Below, piece after piece: positions 27,049 to 36,885 of a stretch of 64,000 nt of DNA (its first letter is position 1; the number at the start of each line of letters is the position of its first letter). The translations under genes were made by a program, and so were the position numbers. Origin of the DNA: Agaribacillus aureus (GTDB lineage: Bacteria > Bacteroidota > Bacteroidia > Cytophagales > Cyclobacteriaceae); NCBI GenBank assembly GCA_030442055.1, contig JAUJEB010000001.1, forward strand, positions 3,162,001 through 3,226,000. The letters are read 5' to 3'. Under the pieces are notes generated by a model, which was given only the letters and a program-made list of their open reading frames with translations, ran no database searches and had not been told where the DNA came from.

Positions 27049-30000
27049 ATGGTACTAAAACTACTAAAAAAAATTTTGATTATGTCCAAATACGCGATTT
27101 TTGGCATATTGATACAATGCATACTTTATTCTTTTGTACTTGCCAATTCTACTAAAGCACAAAAAAAGAGCATTGAAGAGATCCACATCACCATTGAACT
27201 GGATAATCTAAGTATTAGAGAAATCTTCAAAAAATTAGAAACACTGACTGACTTTGAATTTGCCTACAAACAAAAAATTTTAAATCCGAGGAAAAGATTA
27301 AATTTTAACAGGCAAAGCACTTCACTTGCCAATTTGCTTCGGAATATTTCCAGGGAAGCAAACCTGGGATTTAAGCGGGTAAATGAGATTATTTACGTAA
27401 ACAAAAAGGAGGGTGAATCAATTGTAGAAGTCTTGAGAAACCCGGTCGTTTACGAAAAAACCATTTCCGGTAAGGTCACCGATGAAAATGGCGTCGGGCT
27501 TCCAGGCGCAAACGTCCTTGCCAAAGAATCAAATATTGGCACCGTTACAGACATCGATGGCAATTATAAATTAAGTATCCCTGGCGAAGCTGGTATATTG
27601 ATCTTTTCCTACGTCGGATATTTAACCGAAGAAGTCGAGATCAACGGCAGAGACGTGGTCGATGTACAATTGGTTCCCGATGTAGAAACGCTTTCGGAGG
27701 TTGTAGTCGTTGGCTACGGTACGGTCCAAAGAAGGGATCTCACCGGAGCTGTTACTTCGGTCGCAGGAGAAGAAATACAAAAAACACCTGCCAATACTTT
27801 TGTACAATCATTGCAGGGAAGGGTAGCAGGTGTTGACATCCGGGCAGCTTCAAACGCACCTGGCGGGGGTATCCGGATCCGGGTAAGGGGAACCAACTCT
27901 ATCAATGCTTCAAGTGAACCACTATATGTGATCGACGGTTTTCCCATCGACAATATCAATTTTACACCCCAAGGGGCAGGTAATAATGCACCCGCCGCCG
28001 ATCCCTTGTCCTCCATCAGCCCAAGTGAAATCGCCTCGATCGAGGTTTTAAAAGATGCATCAGCTACCGCCATATATGGTGCCCGTGGTGCCAATGGTGT
28101 AGTGATCATTACCACCAAGAGGGGAAAACATGGCAAAGCCAGCATCAACTTTGATTACTCGCTAAATGTGGCCAAAGTAAGAAAAAAGCTGGACCTCGCC
28201 AATGCGGAAGAACTGGCTATTCTGACCAATGAATGGGCGGTAAACAATGGCCAGCCCCTTATTTATGACGGCGTCAACAAACCCCTCCCGGAAGAATTGG
28301 GAGAAGGCACGGATTGGCAGGATGTTATCTTCAGGACCGCACTCACTCATACCTATAATCTGTCCATTTCGGGCGGCACCGAAAATACCAAATATCTGCT
28401 GTCGGGAAGCTACCTGGATCAGGACGGGATAATTATAGAATCGAACTTTAAACGGGCCGGTATAAAGTTTAACTTGGACCAAAGGGTCAGTGACCGGATC
28501 AATCTCGGGTTTAACCTTAATGCCAACCGGTCAGTTAATGATGCGGTACCATCCGACGGATCCGGTTTCCAGCACGACAGTCCTTTGTGGAATGCCCTCG
28601 CCACTACACCGGTTATTCCGGTAAGGGATGCAGACGGTAATTTCGTGCACAACCACGATGAAACTGTAAAAATCCTTGAAAACCCTGTTTCGATAGCAGA
28701 AACCAGAACTGATATTGCGTACACTAATCGCATACTGAGCAATGCTTTTGTCGATATTGAGGTAATAGAAGGCCTTACTTTCAGAGGTAATTTCGGTGCG
28801 GACATTATTAATTCCAAACGCAATGTATATATTCCGACCACCGCTGAGACACAGGCTTTACCTAATGTCGGTATTGCCTCAGTTGGTACCGTCCAAAGTG
28901 TTAACTGGTTGGCCGAATATACTTTGACGTATAAAAAAGCATTTGGAACAGATCATCGGTTAACCGCATTGGCCGGCTACACCGTACAAACCCGCCAGAC
29001 CGAAAACGTTTTTAGCCGTTCTGATGAATTTTTCACCGATAAACTTGAATTCAACAACCTGGGGGTTGGGGCCAACCCGAGACCGTCGGGCAGTGGATCG
29101 ACAGAGACCGGTTTATTGTCTTATATCGGAAGGGTAAACTATATCTTTAAAGATAGATACATCTTTACAGGTACCTTGAGGAGAGATGGTTCATCAAAAT
29201 TTGGCGATGACAATAAGTGGGGCGTTTTCCCCTCTGCTGCGCTGGCCTGGAGGATCGGTGATGAAAACTTTATGCAGGGTGCCGGGATATTTAGTGATTT
29301 GAAATTGAGAACCAGCTATGGCTTAACAGGTAACCAAAATATAGGTTCCTACGCTTCCCTGGCACTTTATAATTCCACAAGACCTATCATCGGGGGAGCG
29401 CCGGTGATTGGATTGATACCTAACAGAATACCCAATCCGGACCTGAAGTGGGAAAAAACCTCGCAGTTTAATGCCGGGGTCGATATGGAGTTACTGGATG
29501 GAAAAATCAATTTTTCGGTTGATTACTATATCAAGAGAACCAGTGATCTTTTACTGAATGTATCTATCCCCAACCAATCGGGATATGGCAATAGCATTCA
29601 GAATATAGGAGAAGTAGAGAACAAGGGATTCGAATTTAGTTTGGGATTTAATAGCGCTTTTGGAGAGCTTCAATGGAACTCGAATTTTAACATTTCCATT
29701 AACAGGAACAAACTGGTTTCTTTGCCTGACGGAACGGAAAGACTGATCTTTGGCATTGGAAGAGGAGAGTCTGCTCATGGCCGTTCTATTGCCATACCTG
29801 GAAAGCCACTCGGTTTATTTTACGGATATCGTTTTGGAGGAATATGGCAAACCGAAGAAGAAATTATTGAAGCCGGAAATACGGTTGGAGGTATCAACCG
29901 GCCGGGATTGGTCAGATATGAAGATCTAAATGGAGACGGGTTTAATCGAAATGATGATGACAGAGAGGTGGTTGGCGACCCCAATCCTGATTTTATCTTT

Positions 30001-30486
30001 GGAATTGCCAATGATTTCTCCTACAAAAATTTCGGTCTCAGCATTTTCATCAACGGGAGCTATGGCAACGAGATTGCCGATCTGAACCGGATTGGCTTAT
30101 TGGCACAGCCTCAAAAGCACAATGTCTACCAGCAGGTTTTTAATGAGCGCTGGCAAGGGCCCGGTACTGGCAACACTATTGAAGCACCCTTGACAAACGC
30201 CGGTGAATGGAAAAACTTTAGCGATAGAGATGTGCTGGACGGTTCCTATTTACGGGTAAAGACAATTAACCTTTCATACAACCTGCCTGTCAGCTCGCTC
30301 GGGAAAGAGTGGCTTAGAAATGCCCAGCTCTATGTAGCAGGTGATAACCTCATTACCATTACCAATTACACCGGATTTGATCCCGAAGTGGATCTGTACC
30401 AAAGCCAGAATGTGCAACTAGGCGTAGACAACGGTGCATACCCCGCTGCCAAAAGTATCAGATTTGGCGTCAAATTAGGTTTTTAA
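27049..30486 (+). CDS. susC: SusC-type TonB-dependent receptor with STN signalling domain
   Basis: About 1145 residues. The ATG at 27049 is chosen because it opens directly into the signal peptide (IFGILIQCILYSFVLANSTKAQ); an upstream ATG at 26998 adds 17 residues. Domains in order: STN (about 45-95, ITIELDNLSIREIFKKLE), a carboxypeptidase-like domain (about 137-215, ISGKVTDENGVGLPGANV), a plug with EVVVVGYGTVQRRDLTGAV and VLKDASATAIYGARGANGV, then a 22-strand barrel ending in SIRFGVKLGF. The outer-membrane channel works with SusD as a lid to import oligosaccharides or peptides using TonB energy. The STN domain ties it to the upstream sigma/FecR pair. The next gene, SusD, starts 23 bases later. 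The substrate is not inferable from sequence alone. Confidence 0.95.
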   Translation: MVLKLLKKILIMSKYAIFGILIQCILYSFVLANSTKAQKKSIEEIHITIELDNLSIREIFKKLETLTDFEFAYKQKILNPRKRLNFNRQSTSLANLLRNISREANLGFKRVNEIIYVNKKEGESIVEVLRNPVVYEKTISGKVTDENGVGLPGANVLAKESNIGTVTDIDGNYKLSIPGEAGILIFSYVGYLTEEVEINGRDVVDVQLVPDVETLSEVVVVGYGTVQRRDLTGAVTSVAGEEIQKTPANTFVQSLQGRVAGVDIRAASNAPGGGIRIRVRGTNSINASSEPLYVIDGFPIDNINFTPQGAGNNAPAADPLSSISPSEIASIEVLKDASATAIYGARGANGVVIITTKRGKHGKASINFDYSLNVAKVRKKLDLANAEELAILTNEWAVNNGQPLIYDGVNKPLPEELGEGTDWQDVIFRTALTHTYNLSISGGTENTKYLLSGSYLDQDGIIIESNFKRAGIKFNLDQRVSDRINLGFNLNANRSVNDAVPSDGSGFQHDSPLWNALATTPVIPVRDADGNFVHNHDETVKILENPVSIAETRTDIAYTNRILSNAFVDIEVIEGLTFRGNFGADIINSKRNVYIPTTAETQALPNVGIASVGTVQSVNWLAEYTLTYKKAFGTDHRLTALAGYTVQTRQTENVFSRSDEFFTDKLEFNNLGVGANPRPSGSGSTETGLLSYIGRVNYIFKDRYIFTGTLRRDGSSKFGDDNKWGVFPSAALAWRIGDENFMQGAGIFSDLKLRTSYGLTGNQNIGSYASLALYNSTRPIIGGAPVIGLIPNRIPNPDLKWEKTSQFNAGVDMELLDGKINFSVDYYIKRTSDLLLNVSIPNQSGYGNSIQNIGEVENKGFEFSLGFNSAFGELQWNSNFNISINRNKLVSLPDGTERLIFGIGRGESAHGRSIAIPGKPLGLFYGYRFGGIWQTEEEIIEAGNTVGGINRPGLVRYEDLNGDGFNRNDDDREVVGDPNPDFIFGIANDFSYKNFGLSIFINGSYGNEIADLNRIGLLAQPQKHNVYQQVFNERWQGPGTGNTIEAPLTNAGEWKNFSDRDVLDGSYLRVKTINLSYNLPVSSLGKEWLRNAQLYVAGDNLITITNYTGFDPEVDLYQSQNVQLGVDNGAYPAAKSIRFGVKLGF

Positions 30487-30509
30487 TACAAATCGAAAAG
30501 AATAATACT

Positions 30510-31961
30510 ATGAGAAATATAATAAAAATCTTATTGCTTATACCCGTATTCGTTTTGGGCGCTTGCGAAGATGTGCTGGTTGAGGACCCGCCCAGTAATA
30601 TCAGTATAAACAGTTTTTATCAGTCTGAAAGCGATGCGCTGGCCGGCTTGTTTGGCGCTTACAGTAACATTTATGGCTTTTACGGGAGTAATGGGTTATT
30701 GTATGGAGAAATGAATGCCGACGATATGGTGGTATCACCTATTGTTCCCGACAATTTTATCTGGGATGAATTTACCTATAACAGCGATGTCACCGGAGGG
30801 ATCTGGTCTAATGGTTTCCAGGGCATCAACCGGGCCAATGAGGTGATCTTTTATACAGAGCGCATTGATTTTAATGCAGACAATAAAGCAGACCTGATCT
30901 CAGAGGCAAAAGCTTTACGAGCGTTATACTACTTTCATATGGTAAGGGCAATGGGTGGGGTCCCGCTGTATGAAACGCCCACCCTGGGCTTTGATAACGT
31001 GGATGCGCCAAGAGCTACTGAGGAAGAGATTTACAATTTAGTTATCCGGGATCTGAGTGAGGCTGCTGCCGAGCTCCCCGCCACCAGCGATGCCGGAAGA
31101 ATCAATGCGAACGTGGCCAATGCCTTGCTGGCAAGAATACACTTATACAAAGGAGATTATACTAATGCCCTGACCCATGCCAGGAATGTGATCAATTCCG
31201 GCAGGTATGACCTTTTTAATGACTATGCAGATATCTTCAGACCCGAAAATGATAATGGGATCGAACACATTTTTCAAATTCAATATTTAAGTGGTGAAAG
31301 AAACAATAACGTCCCTGGGCTGTTTGGGCCGAGGGCTCCTTCAGGGCCCTTCGGCAAATCATTCTGGGCAGGTACGGTTGTTCCCGGAAGTTATGCACCA
31401 TCTGCAGAATTTATAGCAGAAAACCCTGCCTCCTACCGCAGATCTGTCACGCTGGCTGATCAATATGAACATATTGATGGCGTCACCGGTACCATCACCA
31501 TGGATGAAGTCTACGGAGGAAATTTCCCCTATTACATCAGCAAATTTGACGATAGGGCGGCAGAGTTACAATCTGGCATTAACTTTACGGTAATCAGGTA
31601 TGCGGATATATTGCTAATCGCTGCCGAAGCATTAAACGAAATCGAACCTGGTAATAACGAAAAGTATGCCTGGATCAACCAAATACGCGAAAGAGCCAGA
31701 AATGGTGTTGCAACCGACCTGCCTGATCTGTCAGGGTTATCACAGGAAGATTTCAGAACGGCGGTTTGGGAAGAACGAAGGTTTGAACTGGCATTTGAAG
31801 GCCAAAGGGCCTGGGATCTGAAAAGGACCAATAGATTTTTAACAAACCTGAGAGCTCAAGGCAAAAACGTCGAGGATTTCATGTTACTTTTTCCTATTCC
31901 GGACGCACAAACTGAATTGAATACAAACCTGGTCCAAAATCCGGGATGGGGTGGGGAATAA
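30510..31961 (+). CDS. susD: SusD/RagB-family substrate-binding lipoprotein
   Basis: 483 residues. The lipoprotein signal ends in LGAC (Cys about residue 19), followed by the typical start of SusD proteins (DVLVEDPPSNISINSFY). Tetratricopeptide-like helices (EAKALRALYYFHMVRAMGG) and the C-terminal WEERRFELAFEGQRAWDLKR, a hallmark of the family, are all present. It sits on the outer-membrane surface as a hinged lid of the SusC channel. The gene starts 23 bases after susC. A strong intrinsic terminator follows at 32002-32034. Ligand unknown. Confidence 0.95.
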   Translation: MRNIIKILLLIPVFVLGACEDVLVEDPPSNISINSFYQSESDALAGLFGAYSNIYGFYGSNGLLYGEMNADDMVVSPIVPDNFIWDEFTYNSDVTGGIWSNGFQGINRANEVIFYTERIDFNADNKADLISEAKALRALYYFHMVRAMGGVPLYETPTLGFDNVDAPRATEEEIYNLVIRDLSEAAAELPATSDAGRINANVANALLARIHLYKGDYTNALTHARNVINSGRYDLFNDYADIFRPENDNGIEHIFQIQYLSGERNNNVPGLFGPRAPSGPFGKSFWAGTVVPGSYAPSAEFIAENPASYRRSVTLADQYEHIDGVTGTITMDEVYGGNFPYYISKFDDRAAELQSGINFTVIRYADILLIAAEALNEIEPGNNEKYAWINQIRERARNGVATDLPDLSGLSQEDFRTAVWEERRFELAFEGQRAWDLKRTNRFLTNLRAQGKNVEDFMLLFPIPDAQTELNTNLVQNPGWGGE

Positions 31962-32001
31962 GATACACCTAGTTCATAATAATTAAGAAGTACCCGTGAT
32001 C

Positions 32002-32034
32002 AAGAAGAGGTAGTAAAATGCCTCTTCTTTTTTA
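32002..32034 (+). terminator. Intrinsic terminator after susD
   Basis: A perfect 9-base stem, AAGAAGAGG (32002-32010) with CCTCTTCTT (32021-32029), with a 10-base loop and an immediate T-run. It ends the sigma/FecR/SusCD transcript, so the following PhoD-like gene has its own promoter or depends on read-through. Confidence 0.85.
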
Positions 32035-32079
32035 ATATTTTAAAATAAATCGCAGAATTAGCATAATTATTCCCTCTTT

Positions 32080-34815
32080 ATGGAAAAACATACTGATAGT
32101 TCAAATGATGGCTTTATCAATAGAAGAGAGTTTGTTAAGAAAGCCTCAATAACAACAGGCACAGCAGCCATCATGCCTTCTCTACCTGGATTTGGCGCTA
32201 AATCTTTAAAAGCGAACACGATAACATTGGATGACTTTCAAAGGCCTGACAGTCTTTACCATGGCATTCAGTGGGAAAGCCTGAATCCCGGCTACTGGCA
32301 GATAAAAAACAATACCCTCAGGCGCCGATTAAAAAATGTGGGAGATAGAGCGCGACAAACCGGTTTTCCATATCACTATGAGACCCACCAGATAAAAGGT
32401 AAAGAAACCGGTGTAATGGAGGTGGCCTATGACCCCTCGCTGCCATTGGGAATAATATGGAATAGAAACTGGAAGCTTACAGGAGGCTATTCTATCACTG
32501 TATCCGGCAGCATACACGAAGTTACTCCTGAACCTTCCCGATCAGATGACAAGGCAGATTGGCTTATGTTTCAAAAGGGTAATGGCATGGCAGGAATTGC
32601 CTTTGGTGGCAAAACACAGTTCGAAAGTTTTTACCCCAATAAGAACGCCAGTTGGATGGCTGTCATAAAAGATGATAACACATTTGGTATAGCAAGACAC
32701 GTAAACTGGTCACTGGAAACTGCCGATAAGGGAGGTATCGTCCAAATAAAACCAATCAAAAAAGGAGATAAATTTAAAATCGAGCTAAAGGTAAAGCCTC
32801 GCCGAAAAGGAAGTGAGGTAACGGCGCGATTGACCATGAATGATATTGACCAATATGAGGTCAAAAGTTTTATTGACGAAATAAAAAAGACTGATGGGTA
32901 TCCGGGAATTGTCGGCCGTGGACTTCTGGATTTCTCCGTAGATGATATACAACTTGAGCACGGGAAAAACAAAGCCTTAAATGCTCTAATTAACGAATGC
33001 CACGGTTGTTATGCCTTAGGCGACACATTGCGACAGGAGAACGGACAATGGAAAGTCCGTTTTATAGCCATATTTCGCAATGATGGCGAAAAAGCGGAAA
33101 TACGGATCAGTGATGAGCCTAAACCTTCACAAGGTTGGCAATCAATGAAACCCGCCGGAAGTGGCTCGATCATCAACAATGATTTCAGAAGAAATACCGC
33201 CATTATTGATGTTATACTTCCTTACAACCCCTCGGAAAAGACGATGTATTATACCGTTTGGAAGGACAATGAAGATGTGACTGCGGATCCCAGGATTGGT
33301 ACTGACGGCGCAGGGCCCGGAACAGGGATGGTTGGTGACATTCCGTCAGACGGAAGATATGTCGGCCGGCTGCCGCAATTAAAAGCACCCTACAAACTAT
33401 GTGGGCTAAGCTGTCATGCCATCAGCGGGGGAGGTCCTAAATTACCAGGCGGTAAACGTTGGGAGGGTTTTTACGTGCATGATCAACCTACTTACGGCGC
33501 ATACAAGCACCTCGACGACTATAACTTTCAGATAATGTTGTGGGAGGACGATATCTGGTACATGGAGTTGCTACTTTATCCGCCAAGCACCGATGATGCC
33601 TATAAAATTGTTACAACCTCCATATGCGGACCCACAAGCCGGTGGCAAATGATGCGTCATTGGAATATACTTAATCCCGGTGACCATGACCATGGCATGG
33701 ATGACGTCAAAGGACCTGAGCAGATAGCTATCCGAAACCATAAAGACCTGGGACAGGATCCCGGCTATATGATCCGTAATTTTCAGATCGTCAGCCATCT
33801 GATGACCGGAAAAGAAAACCCTTCCGGCAAGGATAATCCAAAGCGTTGGCGTAAATGGAAAATGCCCAATAAAGACTTTACGTTGATGATCATGGACTCC
33901 CGCCTCTGGAGGAGCTCACAAGACACAAATATCTGGGACGATGAGGGTTGGGGACACAAGGAAAACCTTTACGACCGGACCGATCCTACCAGGAGTCTCC
34001 TGGGTGAGGAGCAATTTGCATGGCTGCAGGAAAACATACGGACAGATACATCGCCGGTTATTTGTCTCACCGGGATCAATGCGCTTCATACCATTTGGAA
34101 AGGCACCTACTGGGGAAAGCGAGCGGAAGAATTGGGGTCATTTAATGCCCGGGACCGGGTAGCTGCAGACTATGCCGGCTGGGTCGGCGCCGGCGCTGAT
34201 AGAATACTGGAGCTGCTCGGAAGCCGCGATGGCATAGTTACCGTGTACGGAGATGTGCATAATGGCAGCATCATCAAAAATACCAGGCATAATCTTTATG
34301 AATGTTCTTTCGGGCCAATAGGCAGAAGTGGTGGACGCGAAGTAGTTGATGGATTTGGCCCCTTGATGAAAGACTTTGACGGAAGAGAACTGGAGGCCAT
34401 CGCACTTTATCATCAGAAATATGATAACGTCATGCTCAAGAAAGAAGACGGGCCCTATTATTGGAATTTTTTGGAAATGATGTTTGATCCTCGCGACAAC
34501 CATCAAAAAATTGAATTCAAGATACGAAACCTTATTGATGCGCCTTCGGATCGTTATCGCGGTGGCAATTTCGTTTCGGACACCATCTCCAACACCGGCA
34601 GGCCTTACGCCAGCAGCATTCCCAAGATCAAAACTTTGCCGGATGCAGACATTCTTTTTCTACGCGACAACGGTCAGCCCATTCGAGGTTGCCGAAGTAC
34701 TGCCGAGGGAGTGGTACCAGTGAATGGACTGGTTGATGTAATGCCGGGACAGAAAATCTTAATGTTTGCCAATGATGGCAAAAAAGTTGACTCTCAAATA
34801 TTAATTACAGGGTGA
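32080..34815 (+). CDS. Tat-exported multidomain protein with PhoD-like metallophosphatase domain
   Basis: 911 residues. The N-terminus carries a twin-arginine signal (NRREFVKKAS, then a hydrophobic stretch TGTAAIMPSLPGFG), so the folded, probably metal-loaded protein is exported by Tat. Residues about 45-290 look like a concanavalin/laminin-G-type beta-sandwich. A central Ig-like region follows (about 310-420). The C-terminal half resembles alkaline phosphatase D (PhoD): FTLMIMDSRLWRSSQ, then GDVHNGSI as a GDxH-type metal-binding motif, and ECSFGPIGRSGGRE. PhoD enzymes cleave phosphomonoesters or diesters. I do not see the first metal-binding GD motif in its usual place, so the catalytic state is uncertain. 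The gene follows SusCD after a terminator and could supply a phosphate-cleaving step for the imported ligand. Confidence 0.7.
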   Translation: MEKHTDSSNDGFINRREFVKKASITTGTAAIMPSLPGFGAKSLKANTITLDDFQRPDSLYHGIQWESLNPGYWQIKNNTLRRRLKNVGDRARQTGFPYHYETHQIKGKETGVMEVAYDPSLPLGIIWNRNWKLTGGYSITVSGSIHEVTPEPSRSDDKADWLMFQKGNGMAGIAFGGKTQFESFYPNKNASWMAVIKDDNTFGIARHVNWSLETADKGGIVQIKPIKKGDKFKIELKVKPRRKGSEVTARLTMNDIDQYEVKSFIDEIKKTDGYPGIVGRGLLDFSVDDIQLEHGKNKALNALINECHGCYALGDTLRQENGQWKVRFIAIFRNDGEKAEIRISDEPKPSQGWQSMKPAGSGSIINNDFRRNTAIIDVILPYNPSEKTMYYTVWKDNEDVTADPRIGTDGAGPGTGMVGDIPSDGRYVGRLPQLKAPYKLCGLSCHAISGGGPKLPGGKRWEGFYVHDQPTYGAYKHLDDYNFQIMLWEDDIWYMELLLYPPSTDDAYKIVTTSICGPTSRWQMMRHWNILNPGDHDHGMDDVKGPEQIAIRNHKDLGQDPGYMIRNFQIVSHLMTGKENPSGKDNPKRWRKWKMPNKDFTLMIMDSRLWRSSQDTNIWDDEGWGHKENLYDRTDPTRSLLGEEQFAWLQENIRTDTSPVICLTGINALHTIWKGTYWGKRAEELGSFNARDRVAADYAGWVGAGADRILELLGSRDGIVTVYGDVHNGSIIKNTRHNLYECSFGPIGRSGGREVVDGFGPLMKDFDGRELEAIALYHQKYDNVMLKKEDGPYYWNFLEMMFDPRDNHQKIEFKIRNLIDAPSDRYRGGNFVSDTISNTGRPYASSIPKIKTLPDADILFLRDNGQPIRGCRSTAEGVVPVNGLVDVMPGQKILMFANDGKKVDSQILITG

Positions 34816-34840
34816 GATTCCTTATTTTCTAAAAAACACA

Positions 34841-34878
34841 AACGTACCAGCAGCAGAAAATACTGTTGCTGGCACGTT
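34841..34878 (-). terminator. Intrinsic terminator between convergent genes
   Basis: Stem of about 15 bases with two wobble positions: AACGTACCAGCAGCAG at 34841-34856 against CTGTTGCTGGCACGTT at 34863-34878, loop of six bases. On the minus strand it is followed by TGTGTTTTTT, so it best ends the methyltransferase transcript. It may also stop the PhoD-like gene on the + strand. Confidence 0.7.
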
Positions 34879-34885
34879 GTCCTCC

Positions 34886-35731
34886 TTAGCTTTTAGATGC
34901 AACCGTAAAAATTACATTGTCGCCATTCCACAAACCATCTTCGGGTAAAATATCATCTCTATGCAGGATGCTATTAAAACCAGCGGCTTTCAATAACAAT
35001 TCTAAATCTTTCTGATTGAAGAAATGCGTCCAAAAACGATATATTTCAATGTTTTCGTTAGAATCAATTATGTGATGCTGGTATAATATTACCTTTTGTT
35101 CTTTGTATATAAATGATTCGGAAAGCGCCAAATAGGGTTTGTTCTTCCAAAAACCACTATCGCACACCTCCCAATTTTTCGGTGTTTTTTTCTGCTCAAT
35201 GTTGTTATCTTTTAGCACATCAAATATAAGTTTTCCATTTGGCTTCAAGCTTTCATGGATCTTTTGCAGAAGACTTATTCTTTCTTGTGGAAGCAGTACA
35301 CCAAAGTCGGCATATATGAGCAAAACTAAATCGTACCTCTCCTTTGGTAATTCAAGTTCCAGGTAACTGGCGTTGATATACGCTATCTCCAGTTCTTTTG
35401 TTTGGGCTGAATTGCGGGCATGATCAATGGAGTTTTTTGAAATATCCACACCGGTAACTTTATGACCCTTTTGGGCAAATATCTCAGAATAAATGCCCGG
35501 ACCGCAACCCAGATCAAGAATACTCAATTTATTCAGTTTAGCATGTAAGTCTAAAATCCATTCAATTGTAATCAAGATACTTGTTCTCATTCTACTGGCA
35601 AGGTCCACATCAGGATCAAGGTGAATACGCAATAATTGTTCAGAAATGTGTGGGTCTGTCCACATAAAGGATGTTCCTTTTTCATAAATGGCTGGCTTCT
35701 CAGACTTTAATAATATATCTGTAATTTTCAT
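34886..35731 (-). CDS. Class I SAM-dependent methyltransferase
   Basis: 281 residues. The SAM-binding core is clear: motif I LDLGCGPGIYSEIF near residue 75, the acidic loop GVDISKNSIDHAR, motif II-like YDLVLLIYADFGVL, and motif III KPNGKLIFDVL. The N-terminal 60 residues and the C-terminal beta region (VILYQHHIIDSNENIEIYRFW) would define the substrate, which I cannot identify. Single gene, converging on the PhoD-like gene across a shared terminator. GC content is lower than in the flanking SusCD locus. Confidence 0.85.
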   Translation of the reverse strand: MKITDILLKSEKPAIYEKGTSFMWTDPHISEQLLRIHLDPDVDLASRMRTSILITIEWILDLHAKLNKLSILDLGCGPGIYSEIFAQKGHKVTGVDISKNSIDHARNSAQTKELEIAYINASYLELELPKERYDLVLLIYADFGVLLPQERISLLQKIHESLKPNGKLIFDVLKDNNIEQKKTPKNWEVCDSGFWKNKPYLALSESFIYKEQKVILYQHHIIDSNENIEIYRFWTHFFNQKDLELLLKAAGFNSILHRDDILPEDGLWNGDNVIFTVASKS

Positions 35732-35992
35732 TGTATTTTGTTTTAATTAACAATCTCCTTATTAGAGATGTATGAAATTTCATTTGCTAAAAATGTACGC
35801 ACAGAAACAAAAATCAACGATTTTCTTACCGATGACTTAGCGTATTTTCCCAGAGTTGGGATTCAGATATGTATTATAAAGTTTTCAAAGCACTGTAAAT
35901 GTAAAAAAACAGTTTTGAATTTTGAGAAATTTATCAAAAATTGAAGCTGATTATTTTCAGCCCAGCGCAAAAGGATAACACCGGAATTTCTC

Positions 35993-36370
35993 TCAACATT
36001 TACTGGAGAGACCGTGTTTTAAATCCATGTAAATCAGTTCTAAATTTGATATTTGAGCCCATTTTCTGAAGCTGGATGTAGTAGCAACGCCAACATCTGC
36101 CTTTTCCTCATGTTTGTGATAATACTTGACGATAATAATATTAGATTGTTTGCAGGCATATTCAAATGTAAACTGGTTATCTTTTGCGATTCCAGATAAA
36201 ATGTCAGTGTATTGGGCATCATTCATTTCAGGTATTTTAATGATCACCATACTTTGGTTTCCAACTTCCTGCCCCGTCGCCAAGGTGATGTTTGCAAAGG
36301 TAAATAGCAGAGGAATGAATACATAGGTGCACAATCTTGTTTGGATGTATTGATAATTGGAGATGGTCAT
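35993..36370 (-). CDS. Small secreted protein of unknown function
   Basis: 125 residues with a signal peptide (TYVFIPLLFTFANITLATG). The mature part is about 90 residues, with alternating strands and helices (SMVIIKIPEMNDAQYTDIL, then FTFEYACKQSNIIIVKYYH) and one internal plus one terminal cysteine. The pattern recalls small periplasmic ferredoxin-like or HMA-like folds, but no metal-binding CxxC is present. A possible 41-residue membrane-protein frame ends 20 bases upstream on the same strand. No function assigned. Confidence 0.5.
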   Translation of the reverse strand: MTISNYQYIQTRLCTYVFIPLLFTFANITLATGQEVGNQSMVIIKIPEMNDAQYTDILSGIAKDNQFTFEYACKQSNIIIVKYYHKHEEKADVGVATTSSFRKWAQISNLELIYMDLKHGLSSKC

Positions 36371-36885
36371 GGATCTGGAGTTTAAATTATTCAGGTTAAT
36401 ACAAATAAGCGTGATGATGTACTATACCAACCAATCACACTCATAACCACCAAAGCTACATACAATGAATCGAAAAGATATTGCTTGAAATCAGGTCTTA
36501 GTATGATCTTCATCATTCTAATTTCTTTAAGGTACCATTTTCAGGATCCTTTAAAAATACCCAAGCCGGGGAATTGCCTATTTAAACCTTCGGAAAAATA
36601 AGGGTAAGTCGCTGAGCAAGCGGGAATAGTAGCAACAGTTTGAGCAACAGCAACAGTTTCTTTATGCTTGCTGCCTGGTAACGGGGACTGGTATTGTGAA
36701 CTTGTTCGCCTGGCATTTGGAAGATATCAGCGTATTCTTCTCCCATTATTTAAACCTTTCTGGTCATCTTCCGGCATTTTATCAAATCAGTAAATCGTAT
36801 ATTTATAGGAAAGAGCTTTACGAGTGCCAAAAGAGCAATGCCGGTACCCTTATTCACAGAAGTTAGATGCTACACGCAATAGATT
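36371..36885. other. 515-base region with a short ORF and micro-repeats
   Basis: Between two divergently oriented small secreted-protein genes. It holds a 41-codon minus-strand frame (36391-36516, listed separately) and short direct repeats of AGCAACAGTTT (36631-36641 and 36649-36659). The rest contains nothing I can assign. Confidence 0.4.
36391..36516 (-). CDS. Possible 41-residue single-helix membrane protein
   Basis: Reading the minus strand from the double ATG at 36516/36513 gives a 41-codon frame with a charged start (MMKIILRPDFKQ) and one hydrophobic helix (SLYVALVVMSVIGWYSTS), stopping 20 bases before the ATG of the small secreted protein. Placement and topology are those of a real small membrane protein, but the frame is short and I have no family match. 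It is included as a candidate only. Confidence 0.3.
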   Translation of the reverse strand: MMKIILRPDFKQYLFDSLYVALVVMSVIGWYSTSSRLFVLT

